Below, piece by piece: positions 6,042-6,528 of a stretch of DNA of 6,528 nucleotides. Under the pieces are notes generated by a model. The model saw only the letters and a program-made list of their open reading frames with translations. It ran no database searches and had not been told where the DNA came from. Each line of letters opens with the position of its first letter. Position 1 is the stretch's first letter. Source of the stretch: Candidatus Hydrogenedentota bacterium (GTDB lineage: Bacteria; Hydrogenedentota; Hydrogenedentia; Hydrogenedentales; SLHB01); contig JAPLKX010000041.1 in the NCBI GenBank assembly GCA_026387845.1, forward strand, positions 1 to 6,528, in the 5' to 3' direction. Made by a program: the position numbers and the translations under genes.

Positions 6042-6047
6042 GAGAGG
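6042..6047 (+). promoter_or_regulatory. probable ribosome binding site of the ECF sigma gene
   Basis: GAGAGG lies 9 bases before the ATG at 6057 and favours that start. A competing site, GGAAG at 6071-6075, lies 8 bases before an in-frame GTG at 6084, so a start 9 codons later is possible. Confidence 0.45.
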
Positions 6048-6056
6048 CTGTGTACG

Positions 6057-6528
6057 ATGAGCCTTCCACTGGAAGCGTGTCTCGTGTATGATGTTTGGCT
6101 TGTGAGCGATAACGCCAAGACACGTAACGAGTTGCTACGCGACCAGCCGGACCCTGCGCTGGTGGCGAAAGCCCAAACCGGCGAGTTGGAAGCCTTTGAG
6201 GAGTTGGTTCGCCGGTATCGGAACGACGTGTTTCGGCTCGCTTATCACTACCTCCATAACCGGGAAGAGGCCTGGGACCTTTCCCAGGAGGTTTTCATCA
6301 AAGTTTATCGTTCCGTGGGTCATTTCCGGGGCGAATCCAATTTCAAAACCTGGCTGTTGCGGATAGCCGCAAACCAGTGCAAAGACTATTTTAAGAAACG
6401 CCGGCTGGCCACGGTGTCGTTTGACGCCCGGATCGGCGTCGAGCCCCCGGGCAATCAGTTGGAACCCGGCAGGGCCGTCGCCGCACAGGAAATTGGCGAA
6501 GCCATCCAGGCGGCGCTCGAAAAGCTTC
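6057..6528 (+). CDS. ECF (extracytoplasmic function) sigma factor, RpoE-like (3' end missing)
   Basis: The frame is open from ATG 6057 to the window end (157 codons plus one base); an in-frame TAG at 6033-6035 bounds it upstream. Residues 34-60 (ALVAKAQTGELEAFEELV and on) are the usual start of an ECF sigma factor. Region 2 follows, with NREEAWDLSQEVFIKVYRSV (68-87), the core-polymerase and -10 element segment, then FRGESNFKTWLLRIAANQC (90-108) and a basic KKRR end (113-116). Residues 117-140 look like the linker, and EIGEAIQAALEKL (145-157) begins region 4, which would read the -35 element but is cut off. ECF factors direct RNA polymerase to stress- or envelope-related promoters and are often held by an anti-sigma factor encoded next door; that neighbour would be outside the window. 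GTG at 6084 and 6102 are alternative starts. More G- and T-ended codons are used here than in the preceding operon. Confidence 0.93.
   Translation, partial: MSLPLEACLVYDVWLVSDNAKTRNELLRDQPDPALVAKAQTGELEAFEELVRRYRNDVFRLAYHYLHNREEAWDLSQEVFIKVYRSVGHFRGESNFKTWLLRIAANQCKDYFKKRRLATVSFDARIGVEPPGNQLEPGRAVAAQEIGEAIQAALEKL

Overview
The window is GC-rich bacterial DNA, and every gene I can support lies on the + strand. Codons in the first 5.8 kb end mostly in C, and the + strand there carries far more C than G. Together with an HDOD protein, GT4-type glycosyltransferases, a membrane-anchored helical-repeat protein and an ECF sigma factor, this suggests a Gram-negative-type bacterium with a large genome, for example the PVC/Planctomycetes-Lentisphaerae-Hydrogenedentes range or a deltaproteobacterium-like lineage. 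That assignment is inference; no gene here fixes the phylum.

Layout: (1) 1-798, the 3' part of an HDOD-domain signalling protein that begins before the window. (2) 800-826, a 12-bp stem-loop that opens with GTAGGTCCGAA. (3) 862-5834, a probable operon. It holds a 78-residue coiled-coil/proline-rich small protein, a GT4 glycosyltransferase (4-nt overlap, TTG start), a second GT4 glycosyltransferase (4-nt ATGA overlap), a 326-bp spacer full of palindromes, a shorter divergent GT4-like protein, and 2 nt later a single-pass membrane protein with an alpha-solenoid built from 13-residue units. (4) 5835-6056, a spacer with a strong 12-bp hairpin just after the operon. (5) 6057-6528, the 5' part of an ECF sigma factor that runs off the end and has a more balanced base composition.

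The glycosyltransferases would add sugars from activated donors to a surface glycan such as lipopolysaccharide core or an exopolysaccharide. The anchored solenoid protein may hold or organise proteins at the membrane. The HDOD and ECF genes are flanking signalling and regulatory genes; nothing in the sequence ties them directly to the glycan operon. The points most worth a second look are the strict 13-residue repeat of the solenoid protein, the loss of the E-x7-E donor-site glutamates in the third glycosyltransferase, and a palindromic intergenic repeat whose GTAGGT-type end recurs in all three larger noncoding gaps. I found no tRNA, rRNA, CRISPR array, transposase or integrase.
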